64,000 nucleotides of DNA from Dyadobacter sp. SG02 (lineage in GTDB: Bacteria; Bacteroidota; Bacteroidia; Cytophagales; Spirosomataceae): NCBI RefSeq assembly GCF_900109045.1, contig NZ_FNYL01000003.1, positions 124,001-188,000 of the forward strand. The letters run 5' to 3'. The position numbers were made by a program, and so were the translations under genes. The notes below the pieces were generated by a model, which was not told where the DNA came from, did not search any database, and worked only from the letters and a program-made list of their open reading frames with translations. Positions 34,619 through 44,156 of this stretch are shown here, in pieces (within the stretch, counting starts at the first letter, position 1; every line of letters begins with the position of its first letter).

Positions 34619-37372
34619 TTACTTTTTAATCAGAACTCTGTGAGAAGTTTTAGAGCCGTCCTTCCGGTTGATTACCAGAATGTACGTTCCGGCCGGCAGG
34701 TGTTTCACGTCCACTTCGGTTTGTGGCCTGGCGGATGTAAATGCCATCGTTCCATTTGCAGAAATAAGTTGCAGTGATTTTACCTGCTCCATGTTGATGG
34801 ATTGGATAAAGAGGCGGTCCGCAACCGGGTTGGGATATACGGAGACGATGTCCTCGTATTCCGGTCTGGCAAATGGGATCTCTGCTTTTTCAACACCTTC
34901 GCTTGCCAGTACAGGCGGCGTGCCTGCGGGGAGGTAAAGAAGATATTCAGGAACAGTGCGCCACGGGCCGTATACTTGCCCTGTTAAAGCCGTAGCAAGG
35001 TCATATTTAAATCTCACCCGCATCCGGGTCACTGTCCATGGTTTCGTAATACCGATTTTGATTTCATTAAACTGTAAAACGCTAGATGATGCAAACTCAT
35101 CGTCGATGATCGTACTGTTTGTAATAGGAGTGTTAGCGACTTTGGAGAAGCTGGTTCCATTTTGCGTGTAGTCCCACGCCAGACGGCCCTTGTTGCGCCC
35201 CAGGAAAGACGTGGGGTAAATGCCTACCACAATCGAAGTTTGGGCCGACTGTCCATAAGTCATCGGCGTGAAATTCGAGTTGTACAACCGGGTGTTGTTC
35301 CGTTTGTTTTTTCCCGCAAAGCCATCGTTACCAAAATAGGCCCTCGCAGCCCCGTTGTTTGTCATCCCACTTTGGTCAAAGCCGGGTATACCCACCACTA
35401 TATCGCTGTATCCGTCCCCGTTCAAATCACCTCCGCCTGAAACAGCCTGCCCAAAGTGATCTTCCACTTGTTGGCCTTTAAGCGAAAAGCTGCTGGTGCT
35501 ATTAAGGCCATTTTGCGATCCGTGGAAGATCCAGATGCCACCGCCGTTTGCCACCGCATCATCATAGAACGGGGCTCCAACGATTACGTCGTCATATCCG
35601 TCACCGTTCACGTCCCCGGCACCTGCAACCGACGTACCGAATTCGGCCCCGGCCTGGTTAACTTCCAGCAGTGTACTAAAAGCTGATAAAGTTCCCCCCA
35701 TAGACCCGTAATAGACTCTGGCGACGCCCTCGTTGTTTTGGCCATTGCTCACGCCGGGAGCGCCTACAATAATCTCGGCGAAACCGTCTCCGTTTACATC
35801 GCCAGCGTTGGAAACCGAAGTGCCAAAGGCAGCGTTGGGTGTGTTTGATTTAATGTTACTATTGGATAAAGTACCGGCCGGAATCCCGCCACTAGCACCA
35901 TGCCATATATAAACAGATCCTTCACCTCCGGAGGACTGGGCCGCCCCACCTATCACATCAGCAAAGCCATCACCGTTGACATCAGCCGTAGCAAGGCTTG
36001 ATCCCAGTTTTGTCCCACCCGCAGGTGCGTATACAATGGTATAGTTCGCATCGTCGATGCCATTGCCTGACCCGGGATATATGGCGATCATCCCGCATTC
36101 TGATTTGAAATTGGTGGTATAAAGCGGCTCGCTGACAATCACATCCGCAAAGCCATCGCGGTTGATATCCCCACTTGCCACACTTGTTCCCATTAGATCT
36201 CCGTTACCATGAAAAAGGGTCTCGGCGAGGTTATAGCTGCCTTGAGAATTGCCTGAATAAACGTATGCTACACCTTTCGCCTGACCAAACGTTGCGCCGG
36301 GTGCACCTACGACAAAATCGTCAAACCCATCTCCGTTGAAATCCCCCGCACTGGAGACAGACCATCCCATTTTGGCATCCTTCTGGTTACTTTGGAAGGT
36401 AACAGCCGTTAGCGATAATCCGTGAGCAGCACCTTTGTACACAAAAGCGCCTCCTTCGTTCTCTTCGCCCAGATCGTATTGAGGCGCGCCCACGATCACG
36501 TCGCTGTAACCATCGCCGTTCACATCCCCTGCGCTCGATACGGAGAAGCCCAGCCACATATAGAATTGGTGAATTTGGAGAATCTGATTGGAATTCAGCG
36601 GCGTGCCGTTGGCAATGATGGGATCAATGGTGACGGGGTATGCCGCACCTGCCACGTCCACGCTGATCTGGATGCGGTTGTCCACGTAGGCCAGGGTCGC
36701 ATTCAGGGGTTTTTTGTTGGCATCCCAGCATTTGAGATCGCTGTAAACGAGTTTGTTGCGGGATTTGTCATCGGCTGTTTCGGAATAGAAGCGCAGCTCG
36801 TTGCCGGAGCCTTGTTCTACTTTGAGGCCTTTTGCCGTCATTTTGACTTGCAATTGACGGGTGCCTTCCGGGGCGTTTTCAACGATGAAATTCTGGCGGA
36901 CGCCGTCTTCGTTGTTGATGAATTCCTCGGTAAATGCGTCGTGGCTGATCTGCACTTTATTCTCGTGGTGGTTGGCGGTGGCATCTGCTTCGGGCTTGTA
37001 GAGCAGCTTGCCGTCGGCGAAGATACCCTCGTTAACCAGCTCCATTTTAAAGCCTTCGCCCGTCGTGTCCACGCGCGTCTGTACGGTCAGTTTGCCGGGT
37101 TCGTAATAAGCGCGAATATTATTCTTCCGGTTCGGGCTTTGCAGCTTTTGTTTTTTCTCGTCGTAGGAAATGTGGTATTCCTGCTTTTCCAGCGAGCCGC
37201 GGATGTCCGCTAATGTCGCTTCGGAAACGCCTGTCGGCAATGCGTCGGACGTTTGTGTCATCGCTTTGGTAGGGAGCGGTGCGGTTCGGTGGTGTTTGTG
37301 CCACAACCCTGCTCCGAGGAGAGTCGTGCCAGCCAGGGCAACCGCCATGGCCCTTTGATAAATCTTTTTCAT
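34619..37372 (-). CDS. FG-GAP repeat protein with type IX secretion tail (7 repeats)
   Basis: 917 residues. Signal/anchor segment in the first 25 residues, then an N-terminal domain of about 220 residues (EYHISYDEKKQKLQSPNR, AYPVTIDPI) shared with the next gene. Seven FG-GAP/integrin-alpha-like repeats follow (form: GxSVSSAGDVNGDGYSDVIVGAP), each with a calcium-type DxNxDGxxD loop, predicting a seven-bladed propeller. A beta-rich segment precedes the C-terminal domain (YPNPVADRLFI ... GTYILVINRKDG), a type A type IX secretion signal. The protein should be exported across the outer membrane and sit on the surface or be released. Ligand unknown. Confidence 0.9.
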   Translation of the reverse strand: MKKIYQRAMAVALAGTTLLGAGLWHKHHRTAPLPTKAMTQTSDALPTGVSEATLADIRGSLEKQEYHISYDEKKQKLQSPNRKNNIRAYYEPGKLTVQTRVDTTGEGFKMELVNEGIFADGKLLYKPEADATANHHENKVQISHDAFTEEFINNEDGVRQNFIVENAPEGTRQLQVKMTAKGLKVEQGSGNELRFYSETADDKSRNKLVYSDLKCWDANKKPLNATLAYVDNRIQISVDVAGAAYPVTIDPIIANGTPLNSNQILQIHQFYMWLGFSVSSAGDVNGDGYSDVIVGAPQYDLGEENEGGAFVYKGAAHGLSLTAVTFQSNQKDAKMGWSVSSAGDFNGDGFDDFVVGAPGATFGQAKGVAYVYSGNSQGSYNLAETLFHGNGDLMGTSVASGDINRDGFADVIVSEPLYTTNFKSECGMIAIYPGSGNGIDDANYTIVYAPAGGTKLGSSLATADVNGDGFADVIGGAAQSSGGEGSVYIWHGASGGIPAGTLSNSNIKSNTPNAAFGTSVSNAGDVNGDGFAEIIVGAPGVSNGQNNEGVARVYYGSMGGTLSAFSTLLEVNQAGAEFGTSVAGAGDVNGDGYDDVIVGAPFYDDAVANGGGIWIFHGSQNGLNSTSSFSLKGQQVEDHFGQAVSGGGDLNGDGYSDIVVGIPGFDQSGMTNNGAARAYFGNDGFAGKNKRNNTRLYNSNFTPMTYGQSAQTSIVVGIYPTSFLGRNKGRLAWDYTQNGTSFSKVANTPITNSTIIDDEFASSSVLQFNEIKIGITKPWTVTRMRVRFKYDLATALTGQVYGPWRTVPEYLLYLPAGTPPVLASEGVEKAEIPFARPEYEDIVSVYPNPVADRLFIQSINMEQVKSLQLISANGTMAFTSARPQTEVDVKHLPAGTYILVINRKDGSKTSHRVLIKK

Positions 37373-37450
37373 AATACGTGTGTAATTGGATGTTTTTAAC
37401 TACGGGATTATTCCCGCGTTTAAATTTTGCGAATACCAGAATTTAAAAGG

Positions 37451-37483
37451 CTAAGCGATTACTCTCAGGCGAAAATCGCTTAG
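37451..37483 (-). terminator. Terminator of the 1335-residue FG-GAP gene
   Basis: CTAAGCGATT (37451-37460) pairs with AATCGCTTAG (37474-37483); AAAA on the forward strand beside it gives a U-run in the minus transcript. The 148-base gap shows that the two FG-GAP genes are probably separate units. Confidence 0.65.
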
Positions 37484-37520
37484 TTCGTGGTTCGTTTATC
37501 TCCCGAAAGTAACCGCCCGA

Positions 37521-40500
37521 TTAGTTCAGTACCACGGAATGGGTACTTTCATGTGCGTCGGCATAACGGACGCGCAGGATGTAACTACCCGGACGGATGC
37601 CACGGAGATCCAGTTTGTCGGAGCTACCTTTCCAGGTTCGGAGCGGGACGCCTTCCCTTGTCATTAATACCGAACCCACGATTGTGAGCTTTCCCTTGTC
37701 AACGTGCAATACCGTGGCTGCCGGGTTGGGATATACGTAAGCTGCTTCTGCGACTGCTTTGTCTTCACTACCCGCATGGATTGGTACCGGCGTGCAAGTG
37801 GTTCCTGTGAGTATCCCGATAAGGTACCTCCACGGCCCGTACATCTGGCCCGTCAATGCAAGGGCAGGATTATACTTTATTCTAACTCTCAGATTTGTGC
37901 TAATGCCTTGTTTGTTGACTTTACTTTTCAATTCGGAGCCTGTTAGGATTTGAAAACCTTTTTGAGATCCGTTGAAGGAAACGCTGTTGGCAAAAAGGCC
38001 ATTGGAAGCCGTTGAAAAACTTTGTCCGTTACCGATTGTTTCCCAAACCAGTTTCCCTTTGTTTTTTCCTAAAAATGACCTGGAATGCAACCCGATCCCA
38101 AAATCGCTTTTGCCATGCTGCTGATAGTTCAACGGTGTGACAAGATCCGGGTTGTACAGGCGTATGTTATTCCGTAGTCCCCGGCCATTGTTCCCATAAT
38201 AAACAAAAGCAGCGTCCGCATCCGTCTGGCCGGAGCTGAAATTGGGTGAACCCACGATCATATCACTATACCCGTCGGCATTGACGTCGCCGGCGGCGGC
38301 CACCGACCATCCGAAGAAATCAAAAGTGTCATTGGGATTGCCGGTAATCCGTTGGGGACTTGGATCGATCCCTGCCGGTGATCCGTAGTAAACCAGTGCA
38401 AGGCCGGTCATGATCGAGGTATTTTCATCCATAAACCAGGGCTCACCGACGAGTACATCGCTATATCCGTCGCCATCGAGGTCGCCTGCGCCTGCGACGG
38501 ACTCGCCCATGGCAGCGGCCATGCCCGTCTCGTGTGCGTACAGGTACGTCACGTTCGCCTGCGTGATCCCGGTCGGAGCACCGTAGTAAATGCTGGCAGC
38601 GCCGTCGCCATTGTCGTAAGCATTTGCGCCGACAATCAGATCGTGAAAACCGTCGCCGTTGATATCGCCCGCACCGGATACATCCCAGCCGAAATGTGCC
38701 TGATCCTGTATGCCTTTAATCCACTCCATATCAAGCGAATCCAATGATTGGGCTTTCCCATAACCAATGAAAATGGCTCCGGCGTCGTAGTCACCCAGGC
38801 CGTATGCGCCTGCAACGATATCGTCGAGGCCGTCGCCGTTCAGGTCACCGGCAGGAGATACCGCATTACCGAGCCGTGCATCTTCCTGGTCGCTTTCGAT
38901 GATCCGCATTCCTGCCAGGTCCGGGCCGTTCACAGAACCGGGGAACAGGTAAAGTGCGCCTTCTTCCGATTGGCCATTGGAATAGTTCATCGCGCCGATG
39001 ACTATTTCGGAAAAACCGTCGTCGTTAAGGTCGCCTGCGTGTGCTACCGCGCACCCAAACCACGCGCCGGATTTGTTGCTTTCCAGTTGAATGGGATCAA
39101 TGTTAATGCCTGACGCAGATCCAAGGTATATAAATGCCGCCCCTTCTTCATCCTGGCCGTTGTCGTAATGCATGGCGCCTGCGATGATGTCGCCAAAGCC
39201 GTCGCCATTGATGTCCCCGGCGGCGGAAACGGAGGCCCCAAAGTTCGCATCCGGCTGGTCGGCTTCGAGCATCACAGATGCAGTTTTGCTAATGCCGCTC
39301 GGCGTTCCGGGAAATACGAATATAACGCCTTCTTCCGCCTGACCATTGTCGTAATGTGGCGCGCCGACGATGATCTCGTCGTACCCATCGCCATCGATAT
39401 CGCCCGCACCCGAAACGGCATACCCGAATGCCGATTCCGGCTGGCTGGAATGCAGAGCGGCCGCTTTGGCGGTGTCTGGGCCGGACGCGCCGCCATGCCA
39501 GACCATGACGGCCCCCTCATTATTTTGTCCATGATCATACAAATGGGCGCCGATGACAATGTCGCTGAATCCGTCGCCATCGATGTCCCCGGCGCTGGCG
39601 AGCGACTGGCCCAGGTAAGCATTCGCCTGGCCGCCTCTGAAAATGGATAAAGGTTTTTTATTAATACCCGCCTGAACCCCGGAAAAGAGCTTAACCACGC
39701 CTTCATTGAACAGGTTTTTGCCCTGCATTTTACTGGCAATCATAATGTCGGCGTAACCATCGCCTTCCACGTCGCCCGCGCAGGCAACCGTGCGACCGAA
39801 TTCCTCATTCATTTGCTGGCCTGCCAGTGTGATCGAAGCATTGGCATTGATTCCGTTCGGAGAGCCGAGGTGAATTTTAACCAGTCCCTGGTCTGCAAAT
39901 GCCTTGTCGTAATGCGGCGCACCGACGATGATATCGCTGAACCCGTCGCCATTGAGATCGCCTGCGGAAGCGAGCGAGGCGCCCAGGTGCGCGTCGGACT
40001 GGTCGCTTTGCAGGATAGTGGGAATCAGTGATATTCCCTTCACACTGCCGAGGTACACCAATGCGGCCCCCTCGTTAGCTTCCCCCAGATCATAAAACGG
40101 CGCACCTACGAGCACATCGGAAAAACCGTCGGCATTGACGTCCCCCGCTCCCGCTACCGAAGTGCCCATTCCGGAGATCGACTGGTTCATTTCGAGGACG
40201 GTTACCTTGTTAGGATCGATTCCATTCGTAGAGCCGGCATAGACAAATGCAGCGCCTTCATTCAATTGCCCCTGGTCGAATTCACTGGCACCCACCATTA
40301 AATCGCTATAATTATCGCCATTGATATCACCGGCGAGGGCAACGGATATGCCGAAATGCGCCTCGGACTGGTTGCCTTCGAGCACCACGGCCGGATTAGG
40401 TTTTACGCCTTTGGGAGAGCCGAAATACACAAACACAACACCTTCATTGGCTTGTCCTTTGTCATAAAACGGCGCACCCAGCGCGATGTCACTGAAACCA

Positions 40501-41528
40501 TCGGCATTGATATCTCCCGCACTGGCTACCGAATATCCCAGTTCGGCATGCGACTGGTTGCTCTCCAATACCGTGGGCACCGGGTTCAGGCCGTTGGGAG
40601 AGCCGTAGTAGAGAAATGCAGCGCCTTCTCCGTCCTGTCCGTTGTCGTAATGCGGTGCTCCTGCGAGTACATCGCTATACCCGTCAGCATTTACATCCCC
40701 TGCGGAAGCGACCGAAAAGCCCAGCCAGGCATCCGCCTGATCTGCTTCCAGCAGCGCATTAGCATTAACCGGACTGCCATTTACCACAATAGGATCGATG
40801 GTTACCGGGTAGGCGGCGTTGCGCACATCAACCGTGATCTGGATTTGTTGGCCCGTGGCGGTCAGTTGCGCGGCGAGCGGCTGGTTTCGAGCGTCCCAAC
40901 ATTGCAGGTCGCGGTAAATGAGGCGCGGGTTTGTTTGGTCATTTTTATTAAAAAACAACAATTCATTTTCGGCACCATTCCGAATGCGCAAGCCCTGTGC
41001 GGCCAGCTGTACTTTCAGCTCTTTCGTGCCCTCAGGTGCCTGTTGAATGATAAAATTCTGCCTTACACCCGCTTCATTATTAATAAATTCTTCGGTGAAT
41101 TTCGAATGGCGGATCAGCAGTCTGTTTTCAAGTATTTCAGGTTTGGCTGCCGGATCGGGGTGGTCCAACAGGCGGCCGTCGGCGAGAATGCCTTCATTTT
41201 TTAATACCAATGAAAAATTATGGTCCGCAGAATCGATCCGGTTGCGGATGATGAGGTTCCCTGGGCGGTAATAAGCGCGGAGGTTATGCCTTCGGTTGGG
41301 GCTTTGCAGGATTTTCCGCGCACGGTCGTAGGAAATGTGGTACTCGCGGGCGGCAATGGATTCGGCGAGGCCGGCCGGAACGTCGCTGGCGGTGTGTCGG
41401 GCAGCTTTTTGCGGATTACCGTTGGCTGCCGGGTGAAAAGAAGCGGGAGAAAAGCAAGCGTAAAATGCGTAAGTAAACAGGAGGAGAATGGATGCCGCGA
41501 TCGACAAAGGAAGGATGTGTTGTTTCAT
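37521..41528 (-). CDS. FG-GAP repeat protein with type IX secretion tail (14 repeats)
   Basis: 1335 residues. Same plan as the neighbouring 917-residue protein: signal peptide, N-terminal domain (EYHISYDRARKILQSPNR, AYPVTIDPI), FG-GAP repeats, a beta-rich segment and a type IX C-terminal domain (YPNPAATVLHVD ... GSYILRVRYAD). I count 14 FG-GAP repeats of about 62 residues with calcium-type DxNxDG loops, exactly twice the neighbour, which suggests two seven-bladed propellers. Repeat 6 has a damaged motif (IMIASKMQG). Likely a secreted or surface adhesin-like protein; the ligand is unknown. Confidence 0.9.
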   Translation of the reverse strand: MKQHILPLSIAASILLLFTYAFYACFSPASFHPAANGNPQKAARHTASDVPAGLAESIAAREYHISYDRARKILQSPNRRHNLRAYYRPGNLIIRNRIDSADHNFSLVLKNEGILADGRLLDHPDPAAKPEILENRLLIRHSKFTEEFINNEAGVRQNFIIQQAPEGTKELKVQLAAQGLRIRNGAENELLFFNKNDQTNPRLIYRDLQCWDARNQPLAAQLTATGQQIQITVDVRNAAYPVTIDPIVVNGSPVNANALLEADQADAWLGFSVASAGDVNADGYSDVLAGAPHYDNGQDGEGAAFLYYGSPNGLNPVPTVLESNQSHAELGYSVASAGDINADGFSDIALGAPFYDKGQANEGVVFVYFGSPKGVKPNPAVVLEGNQSEAHFGISVALAGDINGDNYSDLMVGASEFDQGQLNEGAAFVYAGSTNGIDPNKVTVLEMNQSISGMGTSVAGAGDVNADGFSDVLVGAPFYDLGEANEGAALVYLGSVKGISLIPTILQSDQSDAHLGASLASAGDLNGDGFSDIIVGAPHYDKAFADQGLVKIHLGSPNGINANASITLAGQQMNEEFGRTVACAGDVEGDGYADIMIASKMQGKNLFNEGVVKLFSGVQAGINKKPLSIFRGGQANAYLGQSLASAGDIDGDGFSDIVIGAHLYDHGQNNEGAVMVWHGGASGPDTAKAAALHSSQPESAFGYAVSGAGDIDGDGYDEIIVGAPHYDNGQAEEGVIFVFPGTPSGISKTASVMLEADQPDANFGASVSAAGDINGDGFGDIIAGAMHYDNGQDEEGAAFIYLGSASGINIDPIQLESNKSGAWFGCAVAHAGDLNDDGFSEIVIGAMNYSNGQSEEGALYLFPGSVNGPDLAGMRIIESDQEDARLGNAVSPAGDLNGDGLDDIVAGAYGLGDYDAGAIFIGYGKAQSLDSLDMEWIKGIQDQAHFGWDVSGAGDINGDGFHDLIVGANAYDNGDGAASIYYGAPTGITQANVTYLYAHETGMAAAMGESVAGAGDLDGDGYSDVLVGEPWFMDENTSIMTGLALVYYGSPAGIDPSPQRITGNPNDTFDFFGWSVAAAGDVNADGYSDMIVGSPNFSSGQTDADAAFVYYGNNGRGLRNNIRLYNPDLVTPLNYQQHGKSDFGIGLHSRSFLGKNKGKLVWETIGNGQSFSTASNGLFANSVSFNGSQKGFQILTGSELKSKVNKQGISTNLRVRIKYNPALALTGQMYGPWRYLIGILTGTTCTPVPIHAGSEDKAVAEAAYVYPNPAATVLHVDKGKLTIVGSVLMTREGVPLRTWKGSSDKLDLRGIRPGSYILRVRYADAHESTHSVVLN

Positions 41529-41664
41529 GGATCAAATTGAGTTTAAGTTGAAGTGTAAAACCGGGAGCGGTGAGCTCCGACCTCAATTTTGTATTAATTA
41601 CAAACTCTTTTCAAATCCGATGATCAGGTAACGGGATGGGTTAGCAAACGGAAAAATGGGCAAG

Positions 41665-41703
41665 AAAAAAGCCAGTCGCGGAGGTAGTTCCCGGGACTGG
41701 CTT
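41665..41703 (-). terminator. Terminator of the SGNH hydrolase gene
   Basis: AAGCCAGTC (41669-41677) pairs with GACTGGCTT (41695-41703); six A on the forward strand (41665-41670) supply the U-tract of the minus transcript. Confidence 0.85.
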
Positions 41704-41728
41704 CAAGTAGTTGTGTTATTTCAATGCA

Positions 41729-42406
41729 TTACTTCTGCACCAGCGCTTCCAGCATTTTCTCGGCCAGGAATTGGTTGCCGGCGTCCGTCAGATGCACGCG
41801 GTCGGTGGTAAGGATACCTTTTTCCTTGTTTTCAGGATTGTTTTTGGCCAGATAGTCCTGGAAATGCTTGCGCAGGTCGAGCAGTTGCAGGCTATTGCGC
41901 GTCGCAATCTCGCGGATCAGTTTGGAATACTGGTTCAAATCGCCGTCCTGCTGGTTGGAATTATCATTGCGCTCGCCGATTACAGTAGGTGTGCACACGA
42001 TCACGCGGATATTCTGCGCTTTCAGCTTTTTGATCAATGCTTCGTAGAACCTTACATATTTGTCGGGATCGGTACCGGTTCCTGATGATGCTTTGTGCCA
42101 AACGTCGTTGATACCCACGTAAATGAACACCACATCCGGCTTTTTGGCGAGCACGTCGTCTTCCAGTCTCAAATAGAGGTCGTATACCTTATTCCCGCCG
42201 ATTCCGGCTCCTACCAGCTCGTATTGGCTGTCCTGGCCTTTGGCTTTCAGCATTTCGCCTACTTTGGTGATATAACCGGTAGGGCTTACGCCCGCCTGGG
42301 TAATGGAATCGCCGAAGAAAACGACGCGAAGCGGCTTGTCGGCACGCATGGCAAGTAACGGAAGCGCGATAATGGCAATTTGCAGCAGTTTGAAAAGTAC
42401 TTTCAT
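41729..42406 (-). CDS. SGNH/GDSL-family hydrolase
   Basis: 225 residues with a signal peptide (to about residue 24). SGNH blocks: FFGDSITQAG with the nucleophile Ser (near residue 35), GAGIGGNKV (block II Gly), GINDVWH (block III Asn) and DRVHLTDAGNQF (Asp/His pair near residue 205). These secreted esterases remove acyl groups from sugars or lipids. The neighbourhood does not reveal the substrate. It ends at a strong terminator and lies 75 bases after modC, so it may be a separate unit. Confidence 0.88.
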   Translation of the reverse strand: MKVLFKLLQIAIIALPLLAMRADKPLRVVFFGDSITQAGVSPTGYITKVGEMLKAKGQDSQYELVGAGIGGNKVYDLYLRLEDDVLAKKPDVVFIYVGINDVWHKASSGTGTDPDKYVRFYEALIKKLKAQNIRVIVCTPTVIGERNDNSNQQDGDLNQYSKLIREIATRNSLQLLDLRKHFQDYLAKNNPENKEKGILTTDRVHLTDAGNQFLAEKMLEALVQK

Positions 42407-42481
42407 GGGTTGGTTAATATGTGATTTTTGGTGAAAAGACTCGTTGGCGACGGAAATACCCTTTTTGATCGCCGTCGGCTG

Positions 42482-43369
42482 TCAAGTTTTCAAGACACGT
42501 ATTTCCGAATTCCCCGCCCCGAAATGCAGCGTAAACCGGGTGCCCGGTTGCATTTGTGTTTCGAGGTGCGACGGGATGTCCAGCTGGCGGATTTTTCCGT
42601 CGATCCAGGCATGGATGGTCAGCGTTTCGTTGTTTCTTTCGAGGGTTAGCACTTCTCCGTAGACGAGTAGTCCTTCGATTTTATCATTCAAATACACTTC
42701 CCCGGGTGTTCCAATGCGCGTTAACCTGCCATTTTCCATGATCGCTACCTGGTCGGCCAGCCTGAAAATCTCGCCCATGTCGTGGGTGACGAGGATGACG
42801 GTGAACGGCCGCTCACGCCGCAGTTTTAGCAATAAATCCTGCAATTGCAGCTGCATGTCGGGGTCGAGGGCGGCGAAAGGTTCGTCCATTAGAAGCAGCT
42901 CCGGCTCGCGTACGAGCGCGCGGGCCAGCGCGACGCGTTGTTGTTGCCCGCCCGAGAGCTGGTGTGGTTTCCGGTCGGCCAGTTGCGTAAGACCCGCCGT
43001 TTCGAGCAAATGCCCGACCAGCTCCGTGTTACGGTTTCGGGTTAGCGCAAATTCCAGGTTTTGCATCACGGTCATATTCGGGAACAATGCATAATCCTGA
43101 AAAATAAAACCGATATGCCGTTGCTGGGCGGGAAGGTGAATGCCGTTTGCAGTGTCCAGCCATTGGTTTTGACCAAAAGTAACGCGGCCGGACCCGGGTA
43201 TGGCGAGTCCGGCGATTTGCCGCAGCAAAGTCGTTTTTCCTGCACCCGATGGCCCGGTTAGCGCGAGAATGCTGTTACCCGGTAACGAGAAATCTATTTC
43301 CATCGGCAGGACGCCGTGCGCGGTGTGCAAAGTATGCCGGATATGGACGTCAAGCAGGTTGTCTGACAC
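42482..43369 (-). CDS. modC: Molybdate ABC transporter ATP-binding protein
   Basis: 295 residues from a GTG at 43369 (MSDNLLDVHIRH); the longer open frame up to 43447 lies inside modB and lacks family features, so it is not used. ABC motifs: Walker A GPSGAGKTT, signature LSGGQQQR, Walker B LLLMDEPFAALD and H-loop VTHDMGE. A short C-terminal region of about 60 residues fits the MOP/TOBE-like regulatory part of ModC (family knowledge). It overlaps the end of modB by 20 bases, a sign of coupling, and powers molybdate import. Confidence 0.9.
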   Translation of the reverse strand: MSDNLLDVHIRHTLHTAHGVLPMEIDFSLPGNSILALTGPSGAGKTTLLRQIAGLAIPGSGRVTFGQNQWLDTANGIHLPAQQRHIGFIFQDYALFPNMTVMQNLEFALTRNRNTELVGHLLETAGLTQLADRKPHQLSGGQQQRVALARALVREPELLLMDEPFAALDPDMQLQLQDLLLKLRRERPFTVILVTHDMGEIFRLADQVAIMENGRLTRIGTPGEVYLNDKIEGLLVYGEVLTLERNNETLTIHAWIDGKIRQLDIPSHLETQMQPGTRFTLHFGAGNSEIRVLKT

Positions 43370-44024
43370 GGAGCAGGCGGTTGTTAATGGAATAGACCAG
43401 CAGCAAAATAATGAAAGTGATTGCAAAAAGCACAAGGGCGTAAGCATTAGCGGCCGGATAGTTCAATGCTTCTACCTCGTTGTAAATCGCGACGGACGCC
43501 ACTTTGGTCACGCCCGGAATGTTGCCGCCGATCATGAGTACCACACCAAATTCCCCGACGGTGTGTGCAAATGTGAGCACGAATGCCGTGAGAATGGCTG
43601 GTTTGCAATTAGGGATAAGCACCTTAACGACGGTCTGCCATTCGCTTTTGCCCAAAGTGTAAGAGGCTTCCCGCAGCGAAGCAGGAAGCGATTGCAGACC
43701 CGCGCGGATGGGGTAAACCATAAACGGCAGGCTGTACAAAATAGAAGCGATAACGAGCCCCTGAAACGAAAAAACCAGCCTCAATCCTAACCAATCTTCA
43801 ATCAATGCCCCAAACCAATGCGACGGGCTGAATGCCAAAAGCAAATAAAACCCAATCACCGAAGGCGGCAGGACCAGCGGCATGCCGATCAGCGCCTCCA
43901 CCACGCCCCGGCCTTTGAACTTCCCGAAAACCAGCCAGTAGGCGATGGGTAAGGCGATTACCAGCAGCAGAATTGAAGTGATGCTGGCTAGTTTGAAGGT
44001 TAGGAGAAGTGGTTGGAAGTCCAA
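43350..44024 (-). CDS. modB: Molybdate ABC transporter permease
   Basis: 224 residues from a TTG at 44024 (MDFQPLLLTFKLAS), which fits the usual ModB start; a GTG at 44066 would add IHPFIHSLIQTK, which is encoded by an octamer repeat and is probably not native. The protein has about five to six membrane helices and the permease loop with LPFMVYPIRAGLQSLPASLREAS and GKSEWQTVVKVLIPN (EAA-type). VLPPSVIGFYLL is typical of ModB. It pairs with modA and modC in one transcription direction, but a repeat array separates it from modA. Confidence 0.88.
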   Translation of the reverse strand: MDFQPLLLTFKLASITSILLLVIALPIAYWLVFGKFKGRGVVEALIGMPLVLPPSVIGFYLLLAFSPSHWFGALIEDWLGLRLVFSFQGLVIASILYSLPFMVYPIRAGLQSLPASLREASYTLGKSEWQTVVKVLIPNCKPAILTAFVLTFAHTVGEFGVVLMIGGNIPGVTKVASVAIYNEVEALNYPAANAYALVLFAITFIILLLVYSINNRLLRVRQPA

Positions 44025-44030
44025 TTTAGT

Positions 44031-44156
44031 TTGAATGAGTGAATGGATGAATGGGTGAATGGTCACGTGTGGTCATGTATTGTTAGTATTTCTATGATTA
44101 ATCCCGACAATTCTTGACCACATCTGACTACACTGGACCACGCCTGACTATTATTT
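44031..44156 (-). repeat. Octamer and decamer array between modA and modB
   Basis: GAATGAGT-type octamers at 44031-44061 are followed by TGGTCACGTG and TGGTCATGTA decamers. After a short spacer, inverted decamers follow (forward CACATCTGAC, CACGCCTGAC). Read in modA sense, the array starts right after the modA stop codon as TAGTCAGGCG TGGTCCAGTG TAGTCAGATG. Its arms can pair as an imperfect hairpin. Confidence 0.7.

Noticed and set aside
40356..41204. 282-codon plus-strand frame opposite the 14-repeat FG-GAP gene
   Set aside because: Antisense shadow of the repeated FG-GAP codons; same for 36422-37213.
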